DNA from: Candidatus Latescibacterota bacterium
GTDB taxonomy: Bacteria > Latescibacterota > 4484-107
Direction of reading: 5' to 3'
Assembly (NCBI GenBank): GCA_030613045.1
Contig: JAUWMS010000158.1
Coordinates: 1 to 6,310 of the forward strand
DNA length: 6,310 nt
Below, piece by piece: positions 1 through 6,165 of the stretch. Made by a program: the position numbers and the translations under genes. A model generated the notes under the pieces. It did not search any database and was not told where the DNA came from. It worked only from the letters and a program-made list of their open reading frames with translations. The number at the start of each line of letters is the position of its first letter. Position 1 is the stretch's first letter.

Positions 1-856
1 TATGCTTGTGCTCAAAATCTAAGGAACCTTGCTTCAGTTCTGCTTCGGTGGTCATCGTAACCCTGGCAAGCAGTTTTTGCTCATAGTGGTCATTGAACTT
101 TTCGACAACCCCATTACGCCAAGGTTCACTTGGGGGGATAAACCAAGGCTCCACCTGATGGTGCAGACAAAGCCGGATCAACGGGCCCATTCCACGGGGG
201 TGGGATGGACTTCCATAGAACACCATCGCATTGTCCACCTGCAAGTTACGGGGGATACCCAAACGGCGCCAGTTCGCCCAAAAGCCATCAATGGTGTGCT
301 GGGCTGAGTAGGAGGGCAACGGCTCCACCGCACAACGCCCGGTGTGCACATCCACGACATTCAGGCTGTAGAAGCGGATAGGCCCTTGCAAATAACAAGG
401 CCCGACAAAATCTGCCTGATGGGTTTGATTTGGAAACCCGGCGGGGAGTTTTGGGTAAGGCTTTCCTTTGGGGACATAGCGGCCCGTTCCGCGATGCGTC
501 AAACCGTGTCGGCTAAGTATCCGGTTGATGCTACGCACTGAGGGTAATGGACGGACTCCCAGATCGTCCAATTCCCACTGGATTGTTTGTGCCCCACAAA
601 ACAGTCCTGTATTGTAAAGCCGGAGCCGCACCAGCTTCACCAGTTCCTCTACCTCAGCGCTTGTACGCCGGGAATGGCCGTAAGGTTGCCTGGATTGGGC
701 TTGACACCAAGCTGGATCTTCTGGCCGAAAACGCTGTACCCATTTGTACAGCCAAGCTCTTGATCTCCCCAGCGAGGCACAAATGGCAGCAGGCTTTTCA
801 CCCGTGAGAAATCTTTGCACGGCCCATATCCGTTCTTGTTCAATCTCTCTACTCAT
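1..856 (-). CDS. DDE (rve-type integrase core) transposase, 3' end cut by window edge
   Basis: I translated the reverse strand from the ATG at 854-856 and the frame stays open for 285 codons to the window edge. The protein begins MSREIEQERIWAVQRFLTGE. Residues about 12-44 form a helix-turn-helix (AAICASLGRSRAWLYKWVQRF). The retroviral-integrase-type core carries candidate catalytic acids D149 (HQADFVGP), D208 (LQVDNAMVF) and E252 (PWRNGVVEKFN). The D-to-E gap is 43 residues, longer than the usual 35 or so, because of an insert near YGSPSHPRGMG. This catalytic layout is typical of IS481 and IS3 transposases; a single-frame gene without an orfA/orfB split favours an IS481-like element. It should excise or insert the element at its terminal repeats. 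A strong GGGAGG (862-867) sits 5 bases before the ATG and fixes the start. Perhaps 50 or more C-terminal residues are missing beyond the edge. Family assignment rests on motif recognition only. Confidence 0.88.
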   Translation of the reverse strand, partial: MSREIEQERIWAVQRFLTGEKPAAICASLGRSRAWLYKWVQRFRPEDPAWCQAQSRQPYGHSRRTSAEVEELVKLVRLRLYNTGLFCGAQTIQWELDDLGVRPLPSVRSINRILSRHGLTHRGTGRYVPKGKPYPKLPAGFPNQTHQADFVGPCYLQGPIRFYSLNVVDVHTGRCAVEPLPSYSAQHTIDGFWANWRRLGIPRNLQVDNAMVFYGSPSHPRGMGPLIRLCLHHQVEPWFIPPSEPWRNGVVEKFNDHYEQKLLARVTMTTEAELKQGSLDFEHKH

Positions 857-959
857 AAACACCTCCCTTAGTTGGATGATTTGGTGCCTATGAGCATGAA
901 CGGGATATTTCTCAAATTTTCAAAGAACTTATTCTAACGCTGGCCCGACACATCTTTTG

Positions 960-1005
960 GTCCACGATGTATTGGCACAAAAAAGTGTCCACGATGTATT
1001 GGCAC
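960..1005. repeat. Two direct copies of a 19-base IS-end repeat (27-base period)
   Basis: The sequence GTCCACGATGTATTGGCAC occurs exactly at 960-978 and again at 987-1005, separated by the 8-base spacer AAAAAAGT. Read outward-in on the minus strand each copy starts GTGCCAATACATCGTGG. Tandem sites inside one IS end are plausible transposase binding sites, the outer one also serving as terminal inverted repeat. The match is direct observation; the binding role is inference, since the other end of the element is not visible. Confidence 0.8.
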
Positions 1006-1403
1006 TTATCACCTACTACATCCATCACATCGAGGATATCAAATCCCACGGGATGGTGGCGCTGCTTCATATATGCGGCAAGTCGGATAAGATTCTGGAG
1101 GACATTCGGGACATCGGACCGGATATTTTTGAATCTCTGGATCCGCGCTCTCTCGGCGGCGACATTGATCTAACGGATGCCAAAAGACGGATAGGGGACA
1201 AGGTGTGCCTGAAAGGAAATCTCGATGCGCCGCATCTGATCAAGGCGGGGCCGGCAAAGAAAGTGTACGAGGCATGCATCCGATGCTGCGAAATCGCCGC
1301 CGAAGGAGGGGGATACATTCTCTCCACCGAGCAGATCACACCGGATACGCCGGAGGAGCACGTTTTGGCGATGGAGGAGGCGAGGAGGGATTTCAAGCTC
1401 TGA
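1006..1403 (+). pseudogene. Uroporphyrinogen decarboxylase (URO-D) family protein, C-terminal remnant truncated by the IS
   Basis: About 130 residues are left of a family usually 330-380 residues long, ending at TGA 1401-1403. The remnant reads YYIHHIEDIKSHGMVALLHICG and continues through GPDIFESLDPRSLGGDIDLTDA, CLKGNLDAPHLI and GGGYILSTEQITPDTPEEHV. This matches the second half of the URO-D/MtaA/CmuA-type TIM barrel: the HxCG segment (1068-1079), the GPD turn, the xGNLD strand and the GGGYIL...PDTP end. Members include heme-pathway HemE and corrinoid-linked methyltransferases; HICG and the GGGYIL ending suggest the broader methyltransferase-like branch rather than HemE. The first two thirds, including the normal start, are absent, and the frame instead runs back into the IS repeat, where a TTG at 957 could start a chimeric 148-residue ORF. 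No ribosome binding site supports that start. The missing 5' part may lie beyond the other end of the IS, outside the window. It is most likely non-functional. Confidence 0.82.
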
Positions 1404-1517
1404 AACGTGAGACGGTGCATGCTGCGGAATTTGGAGTTTCTCTGCGGCTCTGCGGTGCATCTTCGTCCGTGGAGCCAAGACAATCCAATTCTTGAGACCT
1501 TTTGGGAGAAGCTTTCC
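1404..1517. other. Intergenic leader between URO-D remnant and transporter gene
   Basis: This 114-base gap has no gene of its own. It opens with AAACGTGA (1404-1411), the same 8-mer that forms part of the inverted repeat after the transporter gene. It also contains a tandem CTCTGCGG pair (1440-1447 and 1448-1455), of a type that looks like degenerate dispersed repeat DNA. An in-frame ATG at 1407 would extend the transporter by 37 residues, but those residues (MRRCMLRNLEFLCGSAVHL) would precede and mask a good signal peptide. I see no convincing -35/-10 pair and no strong terminator hairpin for the upstream gene. Confidence 0.5.
1504..1509 (+). promoter_or_regulatory. Ribosome binding site of the transporter gene
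   Basis: GGGAGA lies 8 bases before the ATG at 1518-1520. It decides the start, because the upstream in-frame ATGs at 1407 and 1419 have no comparable site and the protein from 1518 begins with a typical signal peptide. Confidence 0.65.
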
Positions 1518-3647
1518 ATGAAACTGAAATTGAAATGGTTTCCTCTTTGTCTTTTTGTCTTTTTGACCTCTATTACTTTCGACGCACATGCTTTGAGCAT
1601 TTACGTGTCCGGCGGCAGCCAGGAAGGTCAGGTGGGGCGTTCGCTGTCCAAGCCACTCACCCTCACGGTCAAAGACGATGTGGGACGTCCGATGAGCGGG
1701 CTGAAGGTGCATTTCCGCATCGAGGGAGAGGAAAAGGGCGCGCGACTTACCAGCCCCGACGCGATCACGAATGAAGAAGGGACCGCAAGCACCTTTCTTT
1801 TCCTGGGCGAGGAGATGGGGGACTATACGGTGACCGCGGAGGTGCACGGAGCGGACGGGAGCACGGAGCGGGTTTCCTTCACCGCCACGGCCCTGGACTG
1901 GAAAAAAATTCTGTTCTACGTCGTCGGCGGATTGGGCCTGTTTCTCTTCGGGATGCGGCAGATGTCCGACGGGCTGCAGAAAGTGGCCGGCAGCCGGATG
2001 AAACAAATTCTGGGAAAGCTGACCGCCAACCGATTTATGGGCGTAGGTATGGGCGCGCTGGTCACCGGGATCATCCAGAGCAGCAGCGCGATGACGGTGA
2101 TGACCGTGGGCTTTGTCAACGCAGGATTGCTTACGCTTGGGCAGGCGGTCAGTGTGGTGATGGGCGCAAATATCGGGACCACCCTCACCGGCCAGCTCAT
2201 CGCCTTTCCCATCCACAAATACGCGTTGCCCATCATCGGAATTGGTGTGGCGATGCACCTCTTCGGCAAGCAGAAATCCACCAAATTTTGGGGCCAGGTG
2301 CTTTTGGGATTCGGCATCCTCTTCCTCGGACTTTCGACGATGACCGGCGTGGTCAAGCCATTGCACCACAGTCAGAGCTTCAAGGACATCTTCGTGGCGT
2401 TTAGCCACAAACCATGGCTTGGCGTGCTTGCCGGCACCATCCTGACGATGACCGTCCAGAGCAGCAGCGCCACCGTAGCCCTCACGATGGCGCTGACCGC
2501 GGGCGGGCTGATAGATATCCACGGGGCCATTCCCCTGATCCTCGGAGACAACATCGGGACGACGATCACCGCGGAGATCGCCTCCATTGGGACGAGCCTT
2601 GCGGCGAAACGCACGGCGAGAGCGCATTCCCTTTTCAATACCATCGGCGTGACCTATATGCTGTTGGGGATCTACTTTCTGAAAGTGGATGGCGTGCCCG
2701 TTTACTATTACCTCGTGGATTTTTTTACGAGTGGACGTCTGAGTGTCCAGCCGGAGGGGTTGATGTTTGTGGATGGAAACGTCCAGCGGTTCATCGCCAA
2801 CGCGCACAGCATTTTCAACGTGGTCAACAACCTGGCTTTTATCCCGCTGTTTCCCCTTTTGGTCAAGGCCGCCACCTTCCTGGCTCCGGGCGAAGAAAAG
2901 GTGGATGCCTCCCGTCCCCGTTTTCTGGAGGAACACTTACTCAGCCAGCCAGCCATCGCGCTGGATCAAGCCACGAAGGAAATTGTAAGGATGGCGGGCA
3001 TCGCCAAGAGCGCGGTGGGCGATGCGATGGAGGCGTTTCAATCCGGAAGAATCAGCTTGATCGAAAAAGTGGAGAATCAGGAGAACGCGACCGATCACCT
3101 TCAGACGGAGATCACGGGCTATTTAGTCCGCCTCTCTCAACACATGATCTCCGAGGAGGGCGCGCAGGAGTTGCCTGTGTTGTTGCATACGGTCAACGAT
3201 TTGGAGCGCATAGGCGATCACGCGATCAACATCGCGGAACTCACAGAACGCAAGGTGGAGCAAAAGATTTCTTTCACCGACGAGGCGATCCACGAGCTCG
3301 AGAGCATGCACAGTACGGTACAGGAGATGATGGATTGGACCATCAAAGCCTTGGAGGAAATGAACAAAGAAGCGGCTGAGAAGGCGCTACTGTGCGAGAA
3401 CCGGCTCAATAAGATGGAGCAGAAGTTCCGGCAAACGCATGTGCGTCGTCTGAGCGGAGGAGATTGCGGGGTCCTGTCTTCGGTGCTGTATGTGGACATG
3501 GTATACAACTTCGAGAAGATCGGCGATCACCTGTCCAATATCGCCGAGGCTGTGTTAGGAGGACTGAGCTGGGAGGGAGGCGCCCGGGTCGCCGAATTCC
3601 ACGCCTTACCCAAACCCGCGGGAATCGGATTGGAGGCGGAGGAGTAA
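1518..3647 (+). CDS. Na/Pi-cotransporter family protein (NptA/YjbB type) with N-terminal Ig-like and C-terminal PhoU-like domains
   Basis: The 709-residue product is a predicted inner-membrane sodium-coupled phosphate transporter. Residues 1-25 (MKLKLKWFPLCLFVFLTSIT, then FDAHA) look like a signal peptide. Residues about 26-127 resemble a bacterial Ig-like (Big_1/invasin-type) domain: LTLTVKDDVGRPMSGLKVHF, TNEEGTASTFLFLGEEMGDY, then a VTAEV strand; it should face the periplasm. Residues about 129-450 are the membrane core, with the family's duplicated repeat: QSSSA at 187-191 followed by GANIGTT at 216-222, and QSSSA at 314-318 followed by GDNIGTT at 343-349. Residues about 475-680 form a helical PhoU-like domain with two signature segments, NDLERIGDHAINIAE (560-574) and YNFEKIGDHLSNIAE (663-677). 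Family members such as Vibrio NptA import phosphate with sodium, while E. coli YjbB is linked to phosphate efflux; direction cannot be read from sequence. The PhoU part probably senses or gates in response to phosphate state. The gene stands alone, with no pst or pho genes nearby, and faces the PBP gene. Confidence 0.93.
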   Translation: MKLKLKWFPLCLFVFLTSITFDAHALSIYVSGGSQEGQVGRSLSKPLTLTVKDDVGRPMSGLKVHFRIEGEEKGARLTSPDAITNEEGTASTFLFLGEEMGDYTVTAEVHGADGSTERVSFTATALDWKKILFYVVGGLGLFLFGMRQMSDGLQKVAGSRMKQILGKLTANRFMGVGMGALVTGIIQSSSAMTVMTVGFVNAGLLTLGQAVSVVMGANIGTTLTGQLIAFPIHKYALPIIGIGVAMHLFGKQKSTKFWGQVLLGFGILFLGLSTMTGVVKPLHHSQSFKDIFVAFSHKPWLGVLAGTILTMTVQSSSATVALTMALTAGGLIDIHGAIPLILGDNIGTTITAEIASIGTSLAAKRTARAHSLFNTIGVTYMLLGIYFLKVDGVPVYYYLVDFFTSGRLSVQPEGLMFVDGNVQRFIANAHSIFNVVNNLAFIPLFPLLVKAATFLAPGEEKVDASRPRFLEEHLLSQPAIALDQATKEIVRMAGIAKSAVGDAMEAFQSGRISLIEKVENQENATDHLQTEITGYLVRLSQHMISEEGAQELPVLLHTVNDLERIGDHAINIAELTERKVEQKISFTDEAIHELESMHSTVQEMMDWTIKALEEMNKEAAEKALLCENRLNKMEQKFRQTHVRRLSGGDCGVLSSVLYVDMVYNFEKIGDHLSNIAEAVLGGLSWEGGARVAEFHALPKPAGIGLEAEE

Positions 3648-3653
3648 GATGTA

Positions 3654-3712
3654 AAACGTGATGCGTGAAACGTGAAAAAAATAAAGCGTAAAAAAATGCA
3701 CGCATCACGTTT
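3654..3712. terminator. Inverted repeat between convergent genes, possible bidirectional terminator
   Basis: AAACGTGATGCGTG (3654-3667) and CACGCATCACGTTT (3699-3712) are perfect 14-base inverted arms around a 31-base A-rich loop (3668-3698). The element starts 6 bases after the transporter stop codon, and its right arm touches the first base of the complement of the PBP stop (TGA, 3712-3714), so it is placed to end transcription from both sides. The loop is long and neither side has a long T tract (TTTT only on the minus strand), which makes it a weak canonical terminator. The CGTGAAACGTG wording inside (3663-3674) resembles dispersed intergenic repeats, so it may be a repeat unit that secondarily serves this role. 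Confidence 0.6.
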
Positions 3713-5910
3713 CAAAATTCAAGGGTGCCCCGTTTGAGCCCTTGTTTATCCTGGAGAGGGGGACGGACATGGGGGGTAAGCCGATGGTTCGGGCAGAGTT
3801 CGGTGGGTTCGGTGCCGGGTTTGAAGAGTTCGTGGAGGACGCGGGGACAGTATTCCGTGGCGATCTTGTGGGTCTCGGCGCAGATGTCCAATTGTACCAC
3901 CGTAGGGGGAATGACGAAGTCGGCTACGGGAAGATTCAGCGAATCGTGCGCGGCCTTCATAAATTGAGCCCAGACGGGCATGGCAACCACCGCGCCGGAC
4001 TTCCGCTTGCCGAGTGAAATTTTCTCGTCGAAACCGATCCAGACGCCGGCCGCGATCTGGGGGGTGAAGCCGATAAACCACGTGTCCGCAAAATTTCCGG
4101 TGGTGCCGGTCTTTCCTCCGGCGGGTCGTTTGAAGCCAATCCACGTTCTGGCCCCGTAGCCCGTACCGCCTTTTTCCATCACGGATTGAAGCATACTCGT
4201 CATAATGGCGGCTGTCTCCGCGCTCAACACCTCGTTTTCCATCCCCTCGCTGTGTTCTTCCAACACCCGACCGTTCCGATCCACGATGCGCAGAATGGAC
4301 ATCGGTTCCACGTGCACCCCTCCGTTCGGGAACACGCAAAAGGCGGAGGTGAGATCAAGGAGGGTGACTTCACAACTGCCGACCGCAAGGGAGTAAACAG
4401 GGGCGATGCGCGTGGTGATGCCCATTTTGCGGGCGTATTGGACCGCCTGTTCGGGTGAGATTTTCATCAACAGTCGGATGGTCACTAAATTGCGGGATTT
4501 TTTCATCCCTTCCCGGAGCGTGATGGGTCCGAGAAATTTCAGGTCGTAATTTTCCGGACGCCAGAGCGTTCCATCCGGCATAGGGACGGAGATCGCCGTG
4601 TCGAAGATAATGTCCGTAGTCCGGTACCCGTTGTCTATGGCGGCGGTGTACACGAAGGGCTTGAACACGGAGCCGGGCTGGCGAAGCGCCTGAATCGCGC
4701 GGTTGAATTCGCTTTCCTTGAAATCCCGGCCTCCGACCATCGCGAGGATGCGGCCGGTGTGCGGATCGAGGGCCACGAAAGCCCCCTGCACAATAAGCGT
4801 TTTCCGGAGCGAATCGGCCAGAGCATAGAGCGAATCGCTCAACGCATGGGAGACAGGTTGTCCGGAGTCCTTCGACTCGCTCCAAGATGACATGCCCTGA
4901 TGCAGCGAGTCTATGCGGGCTTGCGCCGCAGCGGCCGCTTTGATCCGCGCGATGCGTTCGTCAATGGGAGCCTGAAGTTCCGCCAACTTTTTATGGAGCA
5001 CCTCCTCGGCGATTTTTTGGAGCTCATGATTCAGCGTCGTGTAAATCGTCAGCCCGCGTTCATAGATCGCCTCGGTGCCGTAGCGCGGATCTCCCTGCAA
5101 TCGGCGACGAATGTATTCCGTAAAGTAGGGTGCTTCCCTGCCCTCCTCCCGTTTCGGGCGCACGCCGAGCGGTCGGTTTTGAGCTTCCCGGGCTTCCTCT
5201 TTGGATATCTTCCCGCAGTCGGCCATCACCCTGAGCACCAGATTTCGACGCTGGAGCGCACCTTCCGGATACACGAAGGGGGAATAGCCGCGCCCTTTCA
5301 ATTGGGCCGCGAGGAGCGCGCATTCGTCGAGACGCAGTTCGTCGGCGTTTTTCCCGAAATAGGTCTGAGCCGCGGATTGGATCCCATACGCCCCGTGTCG
5401 GAAATAGACCTGATTCATATACATCTCGAGAATTTCCTGTTTGGAGTACGTCCGCTCGATACGGATCGCGGTGAGCGCCTCTTTGATCTTCCGGCTCCAT
5501 TTGACCCGCATCGTCAGAAAAAGATTTCGGGCGAGTTGCTGGGTAAGCGTGCTGGCTCCCTCCACGATGCCAAAATGCTTCAGATCCACGTAAGCGGCTT
5601 TCAGCGTGCGCTTGAAATCAATGCCCCAGTGGGTGTAGAAGCGCCGGTCTTCGATGGAGATGACGGCATCTATCATCATCTGAGGGATGGCTTCGTACGG
5701 AAGGGGAATGCGTTTCTCCTCCGCAAATTCCTTGAGCACGTGGCCGTCGGAGGAATAGACCAGGGTCGCCAACTTAGGCCGGATGCGCTCCAACTGCTCT
5801 AAGGAGGGAAGATCCCGACTGAAATAGAGCACGAGGGCCGCCGCGAGAATCAGTCCCAGCGCGCAGGAGATCGGGAGACAGATCAGCACTTTTTTCCAAA
5901 ATCCACGCAT
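3712..5910 (-). CDS. mrcA: Penicillin-binding protein 1A: bifunctional peptidoglycan glycosyltransferase/transpeptidase
   Basis: The 732-residue protein polymerises lipid II into glycan strands and cross-links the peptides on the outer face of the inner membrane. A short basic tail and one membrane anchor (about 8-30, ICLPISCALGLILAAALVLY) begin it. The GT51 domain (about 50-240) has catalytic E87 in SIEDRRFYTHWGID, GASTLTQQLARNLF (118-131), the second conserved glutamate E144 in RKIKEALTAIRIERTYSKQE, and MNQVYFRHGAYGIQSAAQTYFGK. The transpeptidase domain (about 375-655) has the serine motif S414-V-F-K417, the SRN motif at 472-474 and KTG at 600-602 (KTGTTGNFADTWFIGFTP). The C-terminal tail has cysteines 677, 688 and 706 in the ICAETHK...EYCP...GTEPTELCP pattern common in PBP1A proteins. 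Residues about 311-371 are an Ala/Ser/Asp-rich hydrophilic linker rather than a clear OB domain, so the protein is shorter than the 850-residue E. coli enzyme. AAGGAAG lies 7 bases before the ATG. The symbol mrcA (ponA in other naming) is by family, not by proven orthology. Confidence 0.95.
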   Translation of the reverse strand: MRGFWKKVLICLPISCALGLILAAALVLYFSRDLPSLEQLERIRPKLATLVYSSDGHVLKEFAEEKRIPLPYEAIPQMMIDAVISIEDRRFYTHWGIDFKRTLKAAYVDLKHFGIVEGASTLTQQLARNLFLTMRVKWSRKIKEALTAIRIERTYSKQEILEMYMNQVYFRHGAYGIQSAAQTYFGKNADELRLDECALLAAQLKGRGYSPFVYPEGALQRRNLVLRVMADCGKISKEEAREAQNRPLGVRPKREEGREAPYFTEYIRRRLQGDPRYGTEAIYERGLTIYTTLNHELQKIAEEVLHKKLAELQAPIDERIARIKAAAAAQARIDSLHQGMSSWSESKDSGQPVSHALSDSLYALADSLRKTLIVQGAFVALDPHTGRILAMVGGRDFKESEFNRAIQALRQPGSVFKPFVYTAAIDNGYRTTDIIFDTAISVPMPDGTLWRPENYDLKFLGPITLREGMKKSRNLVTIRLLMKISPEQAVQYARKMGITTRIAPVYSLAVGSCEVTLLDLTSAFCVFPNGGVHVEPMSILRIVDRNGRVLEEHSEGMENEVLSAETAAIMTSMLQSVMEKGGTGYGARTWIGFKRPAGGKTGTTGNFADTWFIGFTPQIAAGVWIGFDEKISLGKRKSGAVVAMPVWAQFMKAAHDSLNLPVADFVIPPTVVQLDICAETHKIATEYCPRVLHELFKPGTEPTELCPNHRLTPHVRPPLQDKQGLKRGTLEF

Positions 5911-5917
5911 AGCGTAT

Positions 5918-5924
5918 CTTCCTT
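5918..5924 (-). promoter_or_regulatory. Ribosome binding site of the PBP1A gene
   Basis: On the minus strand AAGGAAG precedes the ATG at 5908-5910 by 7 bases (5911-5917). It supports this start, which also gives a normal basic tail plus membrane anchor. A TATATG (5933-5938) just upstream could be a -10 box, but it lacks a convincing -35 partner and would leave a very short leader. Confidence 0.65.
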
Positions 5925-6165
5925 GGGAGGATCATATAAAACAGGGCGTGACAGAGAATGGGAAAGAAGAAGCATGTTGAGAAAGATAGCGTTTTTTCAG
6001 AAAATTGTCGAGCCTTTATGTCCTGCGTGATTCACAAATTTCCCCCAAAATCCTCTTTTCCTCCTGTGCAGCCGAGTGTTTTGGATTTCCAGCTTCAAAA
6101 TGCTATTTTTAAGAAAAGCCTGAAGCCGGGGCGCATTACCAAGGGCTTGTGAATAATCCAGGTTC
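5925..6165. other. Intergenic region upstream of PBP1A, no gene seen
   Basis: This AT-richer stretch has open frames of 60-70 codons on both strands (about 5958-6152 plus, 5997-6206 minus), but neither has a ribosome binding site, a recognisable motif or natural-looking composition. It should contain the promoter of the PBP1A gene, for which I find no clear -35/-10 pair. The part from about 6131 to 6165 leads into the hairpin repeats and may belong to the same repeated block. Confidence 0.5.

Larger units (their letters stand above)
1..1005 (-). mobile_element. Insertion sequence, one end (IS481/IS3-like, DDE transposase); other end outside the window
   Basis: The block consists of a leftward transposase gene, about 100 bases of non-coding leader (857-959) and a terminal zone with two copies of a 19-base repeat. 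The right boundary is placed at about 1005 because the last repeat copy ends there and sequence recognisable as a uroporphyrinogen-decarboxylase-family protein begins within a few codons. The left boundary, the second inverted repeat and any target-site duplication lie outside the window, so the family and exact ends cannot be confirmed. The transposase gene has no frameshift or stop in the visible 856 bases, so the element may be active or recently arrived. Confidence 0.8.

Noticed and set aside
29..843. Several 60-90-codon frames on both strands in the left region
   Set aside because: All are shadows of the transposase frame, which runs uninterrupted on the minus strand from 856 to the window edge.
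1407..1517. Upstream start for the transporter gene at 1407
   Set aside because: It would put 37 atypical residues before an otherwise clean signal peptide and lacks a ribosome binding site.
1170..2936. Long minus-strand open frame of 588 codons
   Set aside because: It lies antisense to the transporter gene and URO-D remnant; its translation is rich in His, Arg and Gly with no domain, whereas the plus-strand frame has clear family motifs.
2414..3379. Plus-strand open frame of 321 codons
   Set aside because: It overlaps the transporter in another frame and its Arg/Gly/His-rich composition is typical of a shadow frame in GC-rich coding DNA.
4900..5802. Plus-strand open frame of 300 codons
   Set aside because: It is antisense to the GT51 part of PBP1A, where the minus frame carries all catalytic motifs.
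5933..5960. Promoter of PBP1A with TATATG as -10 box
   Set aside because: There is no acceptable -35 hexamer at 16-18 bases and the resulting leader would be only about 16-20 bases; chance AT-rich match is as likely.
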